Below, one piece after another: positions 24,354 to 32,062 of a stretch of DNA of 32,062 nucleotides; position 1 is the first letter of the stretch; every line of letters starts with the position of its first letter. The notes under the pieces were generated by a model. It did no database searches. It was not told the DNA's origin and worked only from the letters and a program-made list of their open reading frames with translations. The stretch comes from Muribaculaceae bacterium (lineage in GTDB: Bacteria > Bacteroidota > Bacteroidia > Bacteroidales > Muribaculaceae), in the NCBI GenBank assembly GCA_022511505.1, contig JAFLTK010000345.1, forward strand, positions 1 through 32,062, written 5' to 3'. A program made the translations under genes and the position numbers.

Positions 24354-25491
24354 TATATCTGTCATACTCGTCATAAATGTCGGTAATAGGGTCAGAAAGC
24401 CTTGTAGTATCAATCAAGGGATTTCCTTGATCATCTTTAATCTTAAGATTAATAATAGTTCCGTTCTCAACGAGATAAACGTCAACAGAATCTGCAGAGA
24501 TGTTAAGCGCATCGCTTTGCTTGCCGTAGCGCGCAAAAAGCAGATTGATGTAATTGACAATGTAAGGACTATGAGTTGCCATCATGAGAGTCATATCATA
24601 ATCATGTCGGGTCAAGAAACAACGTTCAATCAGGAAGTCGACTAATTCTATTTGATTGACAGGGTAAAGACTGAGCTCCGGTTCCTCAATAAAAATATGA
24701 ACACGCCGATATGGAAATTCACCAACGTTCATTCCGGCACGAAAACTTTTCAAATTATCAGTGTCGGCAAAATATCTGAAGAGCGCGCCATTCAACGAAT
24801 CTTCAAGATTGTATTTTGTCGCATAATAGTCGGTTATTAAACCTACAGGGGTCGACGTTTGTATACCTGAGGAAGCATTTGAAAGTTTGATGTTAAAATC
24901 GCCGTTTATACCATTGCCAATTATATTAAATGCGTGGGTCCCATTCTTTTGCTTCCTAACCGCAAAGTTTACACCTAAGAAGTTTAGATTAAGCTCGGAG
25001 GTCTGTTTACAAGCTGTCCTGAAGTTTTCTAATGTATCTTGCAGATAATAGTTGTCTTTATGCCTATCGACAGCACTACCGAGAAGGTCGGGAATAATTG
25101 AACGCTTGTCACTGATAAAAACTATTTTTTCAAGGCTCAGATGTTGACGTGCAACAACAAATCTTGCTGTTGTTTGCTTGTTCTTCATTATGATCTCATA
25201 AGGGCCATTCCTATAAGTAATTACCGAGTCGGGTAATAGATATTCAAGAAGTCCGGAGACTTTAAATAAAGGTAGTGTCTTGAAACCAATCTTAGTATTT
25301 TTAATCTTAGAGTGTTTTATAAAAGAACGTAGATTGATTCTCTTATACATCCATCGAAATAATGAAAGCACCTTCATGATAGTGCTCTTGCCACTTCCCG
25401 ATTCACCAATAAACAGTGTTAACGGTTTAATGTCAATAAGTTCGGCCTCTGAAATAGGGCCAAAGTTCTCAATTTTAAGATATTCTGACAT
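24346..25491 (-). CDS. AAA15/OLD-like ABC-type ATPase
   Basis: This 381-residue ATPase is of the AAA15 (OLD-like, SMC/ABC-type) group, common in phage-defence and abortive-infection systems. Walker A is GESGSGKST at 29-37, close to the N terminus after IENFGPI. An ABC-signature-like SNASSGIQT lies near 208-216. Walker B is HIFIEEPELSLYP (E269/E270), and the switch His is H307 in MATHSPYIVNYI. There is no TOPRIM domain, so it is not a full OLD nuclease. ATG 25491 is preferred over the TTG at 25509 because homology begins there. It overlaps the companion gene by 8 nt. The pair is AT-rich between GC-rich genes. Confidence 0.88.
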   Translation of the reverse strand: MSEYLKIENFGPISEAELIDIKPLTLFIGESGSGKSTIMKVLSLFRWMYKRINLRSFIKHSKIKNTKIGFKTLPLFKVSGLLEYLLPDSVITYRNGPYEIIMKNKQTTARFVVARQHLSLEKIVFISDKRSIIPDLLGSAVDRHKDNYYLQDTLENFRTACKQTSELNLNFLGVNFAVRKQKNGTHAFNIIGNGINGDFNIKLSNASSGIQTSTPVGLITDYYATKYNLEDSLNGALFRYFADTDNLKSFRAGMNVGEFPYRRVHIFIEEPELSLYPVNQIELVDFLIERCFLTRHDYDMTLMMATHSPYIVNYINLLFARYGKQSDALNISADSVDVYLVENGTIINLKIKDDQGNPLIDTTRLSDPITDIYDEYDRYNG

Positions 25492-25651
25492 AATGAAAGT
25501 GTTAGACAATAGACTTGCTCAAGTTGCTATATTTTAGGTCTATTGTTTTAGGAATGGTTGTTCTGAGCAAAATTAATGAAAAAAAGCATTTAATGCAAAA
25601 AAAGAAATGATAACGTCTTAAAAATTTGAATGTGGATAAAGAAAGATAAGA

Positions 25652-25694
25652 AACCGGGCCCTTGGCGGCGGGAGTGTCGACCAAGGGCCCGGTT
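25652..25694 (-). terminator. Intrinsic terminator downstream of the 753-residue secreted protein gene
   Basis: AACCGGGCCCTTGG at 25652-25665 pairs perfectly (14 bp) with 25681-25694 around a 15-nt loop. On the minus strand the stem starts 12 nt after the stop codon at 25707 and is followed by a T-rich run, as expected for factor-independent termination. Confidence 0.85.
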
Positions 25695-25706
25695 ATGGCA
25701 AGGGAT

Positions 25707-27968
25707 TTATCGAATGACGGTTTTGCGTCCTCCGACAATGTAAATGCCGGGGACAAGGCGTTCGGGGGCTACTTTAACGCCGTGGAGGTTGTAGATTTCT
25801 TGCGCTCCGATACCGTCGGCGTCGATGGCTTCAACGCCGCTGTTTTTGTCATCGGTGTAGAGCGAAATGGTCTGACCCTCAAGGGCGTTGGTCAGGTCAA
25901 GGGCAAAAGAGGTCGAGGGGAGGTCGGGCATTCTGAATGTATCCTCAACGTCGGTCTCGATAGCCACAATAGCTTTGGTCGTGGCAATCTCGATTGTATA
26001 CTCGCTCGGCGATATAGTCAGCGTTGCAACACCCTGCGCGTCAAAGCCAAAATAGCCGCTCATTCCCTGATAGCGACCGTAGGCAACAACGTCGGGATTG
26101 TCGATGGTCAGATAGACGGTGCGAGTGGTCTCAGAGGGTTTGGGGCCACGGGTGGTGACGGTGAAAAATGCGTCGGTCTTGGGGAGTTGAGAACCGGATA
26201 TGTAGATGATGTTACTGCTACCGGCAGGCTCCCAAATGTTTTTACCATCGCTGACGTTTACGAGGAACACCTGATTGCGGTATTCGCTCTTGACCGAGAT
26301 TTGCACCGAGTACCAGTCGGCGGTCGACTGATAGACGTTGGAAACGGTGTAGAGACCCTGAGCGTAGGTTGCCTCCAGACCGTTATAGACAATCGACAGC
26401 CCTTCGGGACCTTCAAATGTGTAAATGTAGTCGCCGGGGATGTCGGTGATGTCAATATAGAGGGTACTTCCATCGACAGCGTCGGCAAGGTCGATGGTCA
26501 CGGTCGATGCGGGCAGGTTGACGTTCATCTTGACGCCATCGAGCAGTATCGAGTTGATTTGTTTGAAGTTGGCGGCTTCGAGTGTCAGGGTCGAACCATT
26601 GGTCACATCAAATTGGGCCGGGAACGAGGTCATCATGACGTTGTCGTTATAGGCACGCGAGAGCCACGCGGCAGTGCTCGGAACGATGGTAACATAGCGC
26701 GGCGTGGTGTCTTCCTTGAAGTTGACGGTAAACTCGGCATTGCCATTAATCTGGGTCACGGGAACGTTGAAGCGAACGCCGTCAGACGACAGTGTCTGTG
26801 TGCCAAAAGTGACGCTCGCGATAACGTAGGACGATTGATATTGCTCCTTGACGGCAGCCTGTAGCGAAGTCTCGGGTATGTCGGTGACGGTGTAACGCCC
26901 GTCGTTATATGTGACGGTGGGGTTGGCCGGCATCCCGGTGAATGTCAGCACGTCGGCCGAGCAATTAAAGATATAGGTCACTTGACCGGGGTTCTCTTCT
27001 TCCTCGTCCTTGAGCCTGACGGTGACAATCATGCCATCGACAACGTCAAAATAGTCGGCACCGTTAAACACCTCAGCCTTGACTGCATCGGGATATTGAA
27101 CGGTAACGCCATCCTCGGCAATTTCATAGCCGGTGGCGGCCATGACGGTAATCTCACTCATCGAGCGGGGGAGATGGGCGATAGTTGTCTCGCCGGTCAA
27201 GGGAATGTCTACACCGTTGCGGTCGTGGGCAACGATACCTTGGAAACCTTTAGCGAGGAAAGTGACGGTGTTGGTGCCGGTCTGAGTAACGTCAAAGTTA
27301 AACGCGAGGTCGGTGTCGACACTACCGTTGTTGTAGGTGCGGGTAGAGTTGTTGAGGCCCAGCGATGTGCCGTTGACAGTAGCCGAGTTGACGTTATAGT
27401 CTGCCATATTGAAATAAATCTCAAGGTTGGTGCCGGCGACGATGCTCATCGAACCGCGGGCAAGCACCTCGGCAATTTCCTCGGCATCCATCATCGCACC
27501 ATATCCCACGCGCATCTGGCTGATGAAGCCCTCGGTGCCCGGGTTGGCAAAGTTGAACGAAAGGGTACACTCGGTTGTAGAGGCGGCTTCTTGATAGATG
27601 TTGACGCTACCGCCAGCGGTCGGGTAGTAACCGCAATCGGGGGTCAGCATATACCCGTAGTAGTTGTAGAAATCGCTCTGGACGTTACAAAGTGACGTCG
27701 GGACGGTCTTGCCGTCGACCTCGAGGCTGTAGAGGTCGACGTTGGTCACGGTGCCGATGAAAATTATATCGCCGGCGTTGAACGTGACCTCGGTGGGGTT
27801 ATTGGTGTAGATTTCAATCTGGCTGCCGGTGGTAACATTCCACATGTTCATCATGTAGCCGGGGCCGTTTACAACGGTGAACGTGGTAGTAACGCTTTGG
27901 GCGGCCGCGACGTTGACGCCGAGGCACGTTATCAAGGCGAGCAGAAATGTTGAAACGATTTTTTTCAT
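25707..27968 (-). CDS. Large secreted protein with type IX-like C-terminal sorting tail
   Basis: This 753-residue protein has a signal peptide (MKKIVSTFLLALITCLGVNVAAAQ). The body is beta-rich and Thr/Val/Asn-rich without recognised catalytic motifs. Two similar modules occur, near 330-420 (YIFNCSADVLTFTGMPANPT...YNDGRYTVTDI) and 515-600 (YIYTFEGPEGLSIVYNGLE...QGLYTVSNV). The C terminus (EIYNLHGVKV...LVPGIYIVGGRKTVIR) matches Por/T9SS type A sorting tails, which predict export and surface attachment. It is transcribed with the LRR gene upstream (34-nt gap) and ends at a strong terminator. Function unknown; adhesin-like or extracellular-matrix roles are possible. Confidence 0.8.
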   Translation of the reverse strand: MKKIVSTFLLALITCLGVNVAAAQSVTTTFTVVNGPGYMMNMWNVTTGSQIEIYTNNPTEVTFNAGDIIFIGTVTNVDLYSLEVDGKTVPTSLCNVQSDFYNYYGYMLTPDCGYYPTAGGSVNIYQEAASTTECTLSFNFANPGTEGFISQMRVGYGAMMDAEEIAEVLARGSMSIVAGTNLEIYFNMADYNVNSATVNGTSLGLNNSTRTYNNGSVDTDLAFNFDVTQTGTNTVTFLAKGFQGIVAHDRNGVDIPLTGETTIAHLPRSMSEITVMAATGYEIAEDGVTVQYPDAVKAEVFNGADYFDVVDGMIVTVRLKDEEEENPGQVTYIFNCSADVLTFTGMPANPTVTYNDGRYTVTDIPETSLQAAVKEQYQSSYVIASVTFGTQTLSSDGVRFNVPVTQINGNAEFTVNFKEDTTPRYVTIVPSTAAWLSRAYNDNVMMTSFPAQFDVTNGSTLTLEAANFKQINSILLDGVKMNVNLPASTVTIDLADAVDGSTLYIDITDIPGDYIYTFEGPEGLSIVYNGLEATYAQGLYTVSNVYQSTADWYSVQISVKSEYRNQVFLVNVSDGKNIWEPAGSSNIIYISGSQLPKTDAFFTVTTRGPKPSETTRTVYLTIDNPDVVAYGRYQGMSGYFGFDAQGVATLTISPSEYTIEIATTKAIVAIETDVEDTFRMPDLPSTSFALDLTNALEGQTISLYTDDKNSGVEAIDADGIGAQEIYNLHGVKVAPERLVPGIYIVGGRKTVIR

Positions 27969-27974
27969 TTATCT

Positions 27975-28004
27975 GTTGTTGATGTTGTTATTGTTGTTGA
28001 TGTT
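27975..28004. repeat. Short direct repeat GTTGTTGATGTT
   Basis: Two exact 12-nt copies (27975-27986 and 27993-28004) sit between the two secreted-protein genes and run into the LRR gene's stop codon. It is a simple GTT-rich stretch with no evident regulatory role. Confidence 0.5.
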
Positions 28005-31000
28005 ATTTTACCATTACTTTTTGGTTGCCGACGATGTAGAGGCCGGGGGCGAGGCCTGCAGTGGCGGTTGCGCGGTCAACGCGCTCGGCAACCTTGATGC
28101 CGGTGATGGTGTAGACATCTACAGTCGACTCTTGGGCATCGACAGCGACATTTTCAACGCCGGCAACGTCAACCGAGATTGGCGTTGTGTAGAGAATGAG
28201 GTTAGGGAAGGCCTCGTTGGTCATCGCACAGATTACCTTGCGTTTAGGCACATAGTTGAATATCGTGACACCGTTTTTGACGGTATACTCGGGGTCGGCG
28301 CTGACGTCCGGTCCCTCGAGTTCCTCGCCGATAAACATTTCATAATAGTAGTCATAGTAGACATCGCTCTGCTTGTCGCCAAGGAACCAGCGATAGACGG
28401 TTTCAACACCGTTAACCGAGGCTTCGGTCGAGAGGTCGACGCGGCCCTCGGCACAAGAGGCCACGAGGGGATTCTGGTTGGCATAGTAGTAGGTGTTGAA
28501 CACAGTCGGGTTGAACTGCTCGTAGCGTGGCAACGTTGCAAACGTCAGGTAGTTACCTTCAACGCTGAGCACAGCGAGATGATTGGCTACAGGCGAGACG
28601 TCGAGTGTCTCAAAATTGTTGTCGACAAGGACAAGTTCGCGCAGACCGCTGAGACCGGTCAGGTCTATGGTCGACAAACGGTTTTGAGTGGCGTTCAGTT
28701 GAGTGAGGCGGCTATTGTTTCCAAACTTGAGCGAAGTCAGATTATTTTCAGAGATAATGAGAGTTGTCAGGTTGGGATAGGCCGAGGCGTCAAATGTCGT
28801 GTAATTGTTGCCGCCGAGATTAAGGAAACGGAGGCCGCTGAGGTTGGCAAACGACTGCTCGCGCAGGTTGCTACCGTCGAGCACAAGTTCATAGAGAGTC
28901 GACGTCGTCGGGAGTTTAATGTTACCGTCGGTCAGACCGGCGCCGTGGATGTCAAACGCCTCGGCGCGAGTCATCGGCGTCGCATCAAGGTCGCGGAGCG
29001 GCACATTGAGCAAGAACATCATTGTCACATCGGCCGGGTCACCGTAGGTGTAGACCTTGGCCGTCTTGCCGGCAACGCTACGACCGGTGCGGTAAGTCTC
29101 GGTGTTGTTTTGGTCATAAAGATACTCGTCATACTGGCTGCCGTCGCCGTTCCAGTCGATATAGACGGCGTTGGCACCGTTTCCGGCAAATCGGAAACCG
29201 ATGTTGGCGGTACCGGTGGCCGTGGTAGTGAACGAGGCAACAAGGTTGGTAGGACGGTCGAGCACCTCGGTGACAGTGGTTGTCAACGGGGCGTTGTCAA
29301 ATGCCGGGAACACGGGATTGGTCATCTCGCAATAGACCTTCTTTCCTATGAGCGACTCGCTGAAGCGGGTAGCGCCATCGGTCAGCGTATAGAGAGCGGG
29401 ATCGACCGCGGTGTTGGTGTCGGCATACATCCATTTGTAGATAGTGGCCCCGTTGATGTTTTGGTCGCTGAGGTTGATTGATGCGCCGCCGGCAATGATG
29501 CTGTAAGGATTCTGGGGCGCGTAGGTATAATCGGCACCAACGGCATCGGGTGTTGGCAGAGTGACCAACGACAGGTTGTTGTTGGCAACATTAAGCGACG
29601 TCAAGCGACGCGAGTTGGCAAGTTGGAGCGAACTGATAGTATTGCCTGAAACGTTAAGGCTTGTCAAATTTGCGGCACCGGTCAAGTCGAGGTCTCCACT
29701 CATCAAGTTGTTGCTCAGGTCGAGACTTTTAAGACCGGCATAGTACTTGAAATCGATGTTGCTGATGCGGTTGTTGGCCAGGTTGAGGTTGTAGAAATAT
29801 TGCGGTTCCTCGATGATGATGGCGGTCAGGCGGTTGCCCGAGAGATTGACGTCGTGAAGGTTCATTTTCTGGAAGTCGCCGCGCACGCCCGAGAGATTGA
29901 TGGCGGTCAGGCGGTTGCCCGAAAGGTCAAGGGCGCGGAGGTTGCGGTTGTAACCGAGGTCGATGGCGGCGAGGTTGGCGCCGGCAACCGTCAACGTTGT
30001 CAGGGCTTCTGACTCGTTGAGGTCAATCGACGCAAGTTCTATTCCGTTCATTTCCAGAGCGGTAGCACCGAAACCATCGGTAATATAGACGGTCACGGGA
30101 GCCACGGGAATGGGCACCTTGAAACTGATGTTGGCGTCGGCGGGGAGCGAAGAGGCAGTCACAGCGCCCTCAAAGGTGTAATCTGTGCCGCCGGTGCTGA
30201 TGATAACGTCGGCCGGGAGCGCGAGGCCCGAAGCCATCGGCGCGCCGGCGAGTTTGAACGACACTGTCTGCCCGGCCATCGAACTTCCGGGGGTGAAAGT
30301 GAAAGCAACGGCAGGCTTGTCATAGTCCTCGGGGGTTTTGACCTTGAAGAGACCCGACTGTAAAGGCCAGTCGGGGAAAGCGGTGCAGTAGAACTCGACG
30401 TAAACCGAGTCGGGAATTGCTTGGTTGAACGTAATGACGCCATTTTCAAAGGTATACCAGGCGGGGTCGACCTCGTAGGGGTCGGCGGCGCGAGGCACTG
30501 CAAAAACTGCTGCGTAGGTAACCGGGGTGATGGTGTTGCCCTGCTCGTCGACGTATGGGGCACGGATTACCTCACTCGAAAAGTCAATCGGCTCGCCTAC
30601 TTTGTATTTGAAATCACAGTCGAGCGGACCGCGGTAATACATGTAGTCCCATCCCTCGCGAGGAAGCGGCAGGGTGGCAAAGTTTAGCAGGTTGTAACCC
30701 AGGTTGACACTCGCCAGTTTCTGGTTGTTGCTCAAATCTATCTCGGCAATCTGATTGTGTTGAAGATAGAGTAACTTCAAGTTGGGATTGTTGCTGAGAT
30801 CGATGCTCGAGATTTTGTTACCTGAAAGGTCAAGATATTCGAGGTAGGGATTATGGGTAAGGTCGACTTCGGTCACCTTATATATATCGTCGGAGTTATA
30901 GGAGCCTTGATGGCTTAGGTAGAACTCGCCGAGATTAGTGTTTCGAGAGATGTCGACCGAGGTTATCTTGGTGTTGGAGAGGTTGAGCACGTCGAGATGT

Positions 31001-31752
31001 TGGTTGCGGCTGACGTCGATTGACGAGATGTTGGTAACTTCGAGCACAAGCGACACCAAGTCGGGGCAACCGGAGGGGTCAATCGAGGTGATGCCATAGT
31101 TGTTGCGGCCGCTGAAATATTGCAGGTTAGGGAAGTTGCGCAAATCGAGTTGGGGGTCAACGACATCGTTGATGCCAACCTGAAGCAGAAGCAGGTCGGG
31201 GTGGTTGGTACCGATTTTCATCGCCGATGGGACCTTGAAAGCGTTGTCGGTCAGGTCGATAGAGTTGATAGCGGTATAGGGCGAGAGGTCGATGGCTGTC
31301 AACTCATTGTGTGACAAGTCAATGACGCTCAGGTTGGTCAACGCCGGCGAGAGTTCGAGCGCGCCCATATAGCAGCCGTGAACGTCGATATAGTCAATCA
31401 GCGAGGCGTCGCCATAGATGCGCACCTTGTTGTTTGTCTCGGTTACACTCAGCGAGATGGCCGTGGCCACAACGGCCTTATCACCGTCGGTGTCGGTCCC
31501 AAGCGAGTAGCGATTTACCTCGACATACTCCTGGGACTTGGGCCCCTCGACATAGAACTCGGCACCGTCGACCGTTGAGCCCAGATAGATGGTGAAATTA
31601 TTCTCGGGACCCTGATAGCCATAAATATTTGTGGTCAGGGTCATTACAACCGGCATATCGGCCGGGTCGGTTGCCGCAAAGGCCACGTCGGGGGTGGCGA
31701 GGAGAATAGCGGCCGCGAGGCCGGCGACAAATCCGCTAAATATTTTTTTCAT
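28003..31752 (-). CDS. Secreted leucine-rich-repeat protein with three LRR blocks and sorting tail
   Basis: This 1249-residue surface protein has a signal peptide (about 1-26, ending DVAFA). Three leucine-rich repeat blocks of internalin/SDS22-like type, with LDLSGNxISSIDLSNN periods, lie at about 120-355, 570-730 and 950-1070. Each is followed by a ~(F)ATLP linker and a beta-rich segment containing YTxxNGVxxF...VYCEMTNxxFP; the first and second are followed by a further Ig/PKD-like stretch near 480-500 and 835-855. So the protein is a threefold repeat of LRR plus beta module. It ends VYTITGIKV...GLAPGLYIVGNQKVMVK, a sorting-type tail. It is expected to bind host or microbial proteins or glycans; the ligand is unknown. 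Confidence 0.87.
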   Translation of the reverse strand: MKKIFSGFVAGLAAAILLATPDVAFAATDPADMPVVMTLTTNIYGYQGPENNFTIYLGSTVDGAEFYVEGPKSQEYVEVNRYSLGTDTDGDKAVVATAISLSVTETNNKVRIYGDASLIDYIDVHGCYMGALELSPALTNLSVIDLSHNELTAIDLSPYTAINSIDLTDNAFKVPSAMKIGTNHPDLLLLQVGINDVVDPQLDLRNFPNLQYFSGRNNYGITSIDPSGCPDLVSLVLEVTNISSIDVSRNQHLDVLNLSNTKITSVDISRNTNLGEFYLSHQGSYNSDDIYKVTEVDLTHNPYLEYLDLSGNKISSIDLSNNPNLKLLYLQHNQIAEIDLSNNQKLASVNLGYNLLNFATLPLPREGWDYMYYRGPLDCDFKYKVGEPIDFSSEVIRAPYVDEQGNTITPVTYAAVFAVPRAADPYEVDPAWYTFENGVITFNQAIPDSVYVEFYCTAFPDWPLQSGLFKVKTPEDYDKPAVAFTFTPGSSMAGQTVSFKLAGAPMASGLALPADVIISTGGTDYTFEGAVTASSLPADANISFKVPIPVAPVTVYITDGFGATALEMNGIELASIDLNESEALTTLTVAGANLAAIDLGYNRNLRALDLSGNRLTAINLSGVRGDFQKMNLHDVNLSGNRLTAIIIEEPQYFYNLNLANNRISNIDFKYYAGLKSLDLSNNLMSGDLDLTGAANLTSLNVSGNTISSLQLANSRRLTSLNVANNNLSLVTLPTPDAVGADYTYAPQNPYSIIAGGASINLSDQNINGATIYKWMYADTNTAVDPALYTLTDGATRFSESLIGKKVYCEMTNPVFPAFDNAPLTTTVTEVLDRPTNLVASFTTTATGTANIGFRFAGNGANAVYIDWNGDGSQYDEYLYDQNNTETYRTGRSVAGKTAKVYTYGDPADVTMMFLLNVPLRDLDATPMTRAEAFDIHGAGLTDGNIKLPTTSTLYELVLDGSNLREQSFANLSGLRFLNLGGNNYTTFDASAYPNLTTLIISENNLTSLKFGNNSRLTQLNATQNRLSTIDLTGLSGLRELVLVDNNFETLDVSPVANHLAVLSVEGNYLTFATLPRYEQFNPTVFNTYYYANQNPLVASCAEGRVDLSTEASVNGVETVYRWFLGDKQSDVYYDYYYEMFIGEELEGPDVSADPEYTVKNGVTIFNYVPKRKVICAMTNEAFPNLILYTTPISVDVAGVENVAVDAQESTVDVYTITGIKVAERVDRATATAGLAPGLYIVGNQKVMVK

Positions 31753-31779
31753 TTTTGAAACGTGGATTGAATTATCGGG

Positions 31780-32062
31780 TTATTGAACTGCAATTTTCTT
31801 GGTGTGGTTGTTGACGTCGACGATATAGATGCCCGCGGGGAGGGTATCGAGGTCAAGCGTTGTCTCTGGTCCGTCGGCCCGGCATGCCTTGACAATTCCA
31901 CCGGCGGTGTTGTAGACACGGATGTCGAGCGACGTGGCTGTGCCGACGAAAATATCATAAATATTGCGACCTGCCGGAGTCATTATCAGGCGGTTATTGT
32001 GGTCGTCGGTGGTGACACTCTGAACGCCGGCGCGTTTGATTACCTCCTTGAGACCGGCGAGG
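31780..32062 (-). CDS. C-terminal end of another secreted protein with sorting-type tail (5' beyond window)
   Basis: The reading frame is open from the window edge to the stop at 31780 and gives ~93 residues. It includes a strand-rich segment (IYDIFVGTATSLDIRVYNTAGGIVKAC) and the tail LPAGIYIVDVNNHTKKIAVQ, the pattern of type IX-like sorting domains with a VYNxxG turn and GIYIV strand. It ends 27 nt before the LRR gene start, so it is probably the preceding gene of the same operon. The catalytic or binding part lies outside the window. Confidence 0.75.
   Translation of the reverse strand, partial: LAGLKEVIKRAGVQSVTTDDHNNRLIMTPAGRNIYDIFVGTATSLDIRVYNTAGGIVKACRADGPETTLDLDTLPAGIYIVDVNNHTKKIAVQ

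Noticed and set aside
24346-25491. PARIS or full OLD nuclease system
   Set aside because: The ATPase lacks a TOPRIM domain and the partner does not resemble a DUF4435/TOPRIM effector.
25662-29481. Long plus-strand frames (25662-26864 and 27877-29481)
   Set aside because: Both are antisense to secreted-protein genes with signal peptides and sorting tails; their translations look like shadows and have no recognisable domain.
1-32062. tRNA, rRNA or origin sequences
   Set aside because: No cloverleaf, conserved rRNA segment or DnaA-box cluster was seen on either strand.

Overview
The window looks like a chromosomal segment of a gut Bacteroidales. Three things point there: several upstream regions carry the Bacteroidota promoter pattern TTTG-N19-TAnnTTTG, Shine-Dalgarno signals are weak or absent, and three proteins end in tails resembling type IX secretion (Por) sorting domains. 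A TonB receptor with a CarboxypepD-like N-terminal domain also fits. The mixed base composition and gene content suggest a Muribaculaceae-like genome; that family-level guess is inference.

Layout. (1) 1-8931 (+) is a surface-polysaccharide locus: the tail of a GT4 glycosyltransferase, a hexapeptide acyltransferase, a polysaccharide deacetylase, a 32-codon scar of a PglC-type sugar transferase, an SDR epimerase/dehydratase, a sugar-transfer-type ATP-grasp, a complete PglC-like initiating transferase, a fold-III PLP decarboxylase-like enzyme, a CarB-like ATP-grasp, and PglD-like and PglE-like enzymes. Up to about 7006 most genes are AT-rich; at 7013 composition jumps to GC-rich. (2) 8932-11960 (-) holds conserved genes: an alpha/beta hydrolase, a DUF4136 lipoprotein and the transglycosylase MltG. 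(3) 12137-15130 (+) holds a membrane protein, a small acidic protein and the agmatine-to-putrescine pair aguA-aguB. (4) 15131-18474 has REP-like hairpins, a possible restriction-methylase scrap, a TonB-dependent receptor (-), and an HTH protein behind a truncated small ORF. (5) 18566-23289 (+) is a second polysaccharide block: an EpsG-type polymerase, two HAD phosphatases, gmd and fcl (GDP-L-fucose synthesis). (6) 23340-25491 (-) is an AT-rich two-gene unit, an AAA15/OLD-like ATPase overlapping an unrecognised protein with a possible degenerate PD-(D/E)XK core, followed by a TIGR04076-like gene. (7) 25707-32062 (-) is a run of large secreted proteins with sorting-type tails, one of them a 1249-residue leucine-rich-repeat protein made of three similar modules.

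How the genes work together. PglC, PglD and PglE homologues are expected to build and load a diacetamido-trideoxyhexose (bacillosamine-like) on undecaprenyl phosphate; the GT4, acyltransferase and deacetylase extend and modify the chain. The decarboxylase-like enzyme and ATP-grasp protein between pglC and pglD could add an amino-acid- or amine-derived amide group, which is inference. Gmd and Fcl supply GDP-fucose.

The best candidates for something undescribed are the ATPase plus companion pair, the decarboxylase/ATP-grasp module within the pgl operon, and the evidence that this module arrived by replacement of an older pglC.
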